Shown one piece after another: positions 7,077-8,134 of a stretch of DNA of 8,134 nucleotides. The stretch covers positions 1-8,134 of the forward strand of contig DFOV01000260.1 of the NCBI GenBank assembly GCA_002376965.1. The letters run 5' to 3'. The DNA is from Gammaproteobacteria bacterium UBA3532. GTDB taxonomy: Bacteria > Pseudomonadota > Gammaproteobacteria > Enterobacterales > UBA3532. How positions within the stretch are numbered: the first letter of the stretch is position 1; each line of letters begins with the position of its first letter. A program made the position numbers and the translations under genes. Below the pieces are notes generated by a model. That model was not told the origin of the DNA, made no database searches, and worked only from the letters and a program-made list of their open reading frames with translations.

Positions 7077-7745
7077 ATGTCATCCCTAACTCCCTGGATC
7101 GCCCCCTCAATCTTATCGGCCAACCTGGCCAAACTAGGCGAAGATGTTGAAGCTGTTTTAGCCGCCGGAGCAGATGTCATTCATTTTGATGTCATGGACA
7201 ATCACTATGTGCCAAATCTGACCTTTGGCCCCATGCTCTGCTCGGCCCTGCGAAAGTATGGGATAACCACACCGCTGGATGTTCATCTGATGATTGAGCC
7301 TGTCGATGCGATGATTGAGCCTTTTGCCGAAGCAGGTGCAAGCATTATTACCTTCCACCCAGAAGCATCCAGGCACTGTCACCGAACCATTCAAGCCATT
7401 AAAGACGCTGGCTGCAAGGCTGGTCTGGCCCTTAATCCTGCGACCCCTTTGAGCTATCTTGACCATGTATTGCCCGAGCTGGATTTGGTACTGGTTATGT
7501 CGGTCAACCCTGGCTTTGGAGGGCAACAATTTATTCCTCATAGCCTGGAGAAGATTCTGCGTGTTAGACAACGAATTGATGAACTAGGCAAGCCGATCCG
7601 TCTTGAAGTTGACGGTGGTATCAATCCAGACAATATTGCCCAAATAGCTAAGGCGGGCGCAGATACCTTTGTGGCAGGCTCCGCCATATTTAACAGCCAA
7701 AGCTACAGCCAAACTATAAATTCAATGCGCAACGCACTGGTCTAG
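7077..7745 (+). CDS. rpe: Ribulose-phosphate 3-epimerase
   Basis: This 222-residue cytoplasmic enzyme interconverts D-ribulose 5-phosphate and D-xylulose 5-phosphate in the pentose-phosphate pathway. It is a full-length TIM barrel with all family signatures: [14 protein letters not shown] (8-21), [17 protein letters not shown] (36-52), LDVHLMIEP (67-75), [13 protein letters not shown] (140-152), LEVDGGIN (176-183) and the phosphate-binding AGSAIF near the end. The metal ligands H36, D38, H70 and D179 are all present; D38 and D179 are the acid/base pair. The start at 7077 matches the usual Rpe N-terminus, although the ribosome site in front is weak. Gammaproteobacterial rpe is often followed by gph and trpE; here the next gene is an unrelated lipoprotein on the same strand after a 207-base gap. 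It is unlikely to be functionally tied to the neighbouring cassette and serves mainly as a chromosomal landmark. Confidence 0.98.
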   Translation: MSSLTPWIAPSILSANLAKLGEDVEAVLAAGADVIHFDVMDNHYVPNLTFGPMLCSALRKYGITTPLDVHLMIEPVDAMIEPFAEAGASIITFHPEASRHCHRTIQAIKDAGCKAGLALNPATPLSYLDHVLPELDLVLVMSVNPGFGGQQFIPHSLEKILRVRQRIDELGKPIRLEVDGGINPDNIAQIAKAGADTFVAGSAIFNSQSYSQTINSMRNALV

Positions 7746-7765
7746 CGGCGTCCACTTTAGGCAAT

Positions 7766-7783
7766 ATCCTCCCCAAGGAGGAT
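7766..7783 (+). terminator. Perfect 7-bp hairpin after rpe, no U-tract
   Basis: ATCCTCC (7766-7772) and GGAGGAT (7777-7783) form a perfect stem with a CCAA loop, starting 21 bases after the rpe stop. The next bases are GCGAATCAAC rather than a T run, so it is not a standard intrinsic terminator. It could be an mRNA 3'-end stabiliser or a weak or Rho-assisted terminator. Confidence 0.4.
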
Positions 7784-7862
7784 GCGAATCAACCCCCGAT
7801 AGTCTAGGCTCCTCCTCTGCGCTTTCGGTCTTTGCGCTTTGGTTCAAAAGCAGGTAATCCTA

Positions 7863-7882
7863 CCAAGATAGGCTATACTTGG
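7863..7882. repeat. Imperfect inverted repeat upstream of the lipoprotein gene
   Basis: CCAAG(ATA)GGC(TAT)A-CTTGG folds as an 8-bp hairpin with one bulged A and a GGC loop. It contains TATACT (7874-7879, 5 of 6 to a -10 box), so it could be an operator over a promoter for the lipoprotein gene. No good -35 is visible at the right distance. Tentative. Confidence 0.3.
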
Positions 7883-7938
7883 CTGATCAGGTCAAAGGTA
7901 CCGAATTCCATATGCTAGACAAACAACACTAACCCTAT

Positions 7939-7945
7939 AAGAGGT
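7939..7945 (+). promoter_or_regulatory. Ribosome binding site for the lipoprotein gene
   Basis: AAGAGGT lies 7 bases before the ATG at 7953. The good spacing supports this as the true start of the truncated lipoprotein gene. Confidence 0.65.
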
Positions 7946-7952
7946 CGAAATC

Positions 7953-8134
7953 ATGCCTTCTTTTATTAATCAGCTACGAGCGCTCATGGTCGTGGTTGCC
8001 TCCATCGGTTTTATTGGATGCACTGATACTGGATTTGAAAATGACGACGTTCAGGTATCACAACCCCCAACTCCTGAGCCAGAGCCAGAACCAGAACCAG
8101 AGCCAGCAATCATCCCACCCCCGTTGGACGATAA
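7953..8134 (+). CDS. Probable lipoprotein with Pro-Glu spacer, 3' end missing
   Basis: The first 60 codons of a gene that runs off the window. The N-terminus is a type II signal peptide: MPSFINQLRA with one Arg, then the hydrophobic LMVVVASIGFIG and Cys23 as the lipidation site. The lipobox FIGC has Phe at -3, which is less common than Leu. The residue after Cys is Thr, not Asp, so Lol sorting to the outer membrane is expected. An acidic stretch (DTGFENDD) and an alternating Pro-Glu run at residues 41-51 follow. Such spacers often hold a surface or periplasmic domain away from the membrane in secreted or cell-surface proteins of marine gammaproteobacteria. The functional domain lies outside the window, so no role can be assigned. 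It has its own ribosome site and is probably a separate transcription unit from rpe. Confidence 0.8.
   Translation, partial: MPSFINQLRALMVVVASIGFIGCTDTGFENDDVQVSQPPTPEPEPEPEPEPAIIPPPLDD
8073..8105 (+). repeat. Hexanucleotide repeat coding Pro-Glu dipeptides
   Basis: Five CC[TA]GA[GA] units plus a final CCA encode PEPEPEPEPEP at residues 41-51 of the lipoprotein. The purine at the sixth position varies between units. The repeat can change in copy number in steps of two residues without breaking the frame, so spacer length may vary between strains. Confidence 0.8.

Noticed and set aside
7158..7571. 137-codon minus-strand open frame inside rpe
   Set aside because: It is a shadow of a highly conserved enzyme gene with no independent support.
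7818..7840. Direct repeat TGCGCTTT (7818-7825 and 7833-7840)
   Set aside because: Two 8-base copies 15 bases apart are close to chance, and they have no clear relation to a promoter.
7912..7932. Six-codon frame (MLDKQH) upstream of the lipoprotein as a leader peptide
   Set aside because: The nearest AAAGGT is too far upstream, and no attenuator-like codon run or terminator follows.

Overview
The window looks like chromosome from a gammaproteobacterium, probably an environmental or marine one. The support is the E. coli-like ribulose-phosphate epimerase, the fairly balanced base composition, clear Shine-Dalgarno sites and a lipoprotein with a Pro-Glu spacer. The genus cannot be told from this sequence. 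All supported genes are on the + strand.

Region 1 (2-6052) is a tightly overlapping three-gene cassette. It holds the 3' part of an ECF sigma factor gene, then a transmembrane zinc-finger anti-sigma factor with a very long periplasmic part, then a 1032-residue envelope protein. The genes overlap by 8 and 4 bases, so translational coupling is likely. The periplasmic part of the anti-sigma factor resembles YfbK-type von Willebrand A (VWA) proteins, but the metal-binding MIDAS motif is gone. The third protein has a signal sequence, five regularly spaced beta-rich repeats and three C-terminal membrane helices. I infer an envelope-sensing signal system: the repeat protein and the VWA-like domain work outside the inner membrane, and the zinc finger holds the sigma factor inside. 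I know of no named pathway with exactly this layout.

Region 2 (6144-7007) is an Rpn-family PD-(D/E)XK nuclease gene lying between the cassette and rpe. Inside it, an in-frame GTG at 6693 follows a GGAGGA site with 7-base spacing. That is the layout expected for an intragenic small Rpn protein (RpnS), reported in E. coli as the inhibitor of the full-length nuclease. The gene may therefore encode both a toxic or defence nuclease and its own antitoxin.

Region 3 (7077-7745) is rpe, a complete pentose-phosphate pathway gene with a possible extended -10 promoter just upstream. The 207-base gap after it holds a perfect 7-bp hairpin, a second imperfect hairpin and an odd run of three abutting six-base palindromes. 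A lipoprotein gene then starts at 7953 and runs off the window end.
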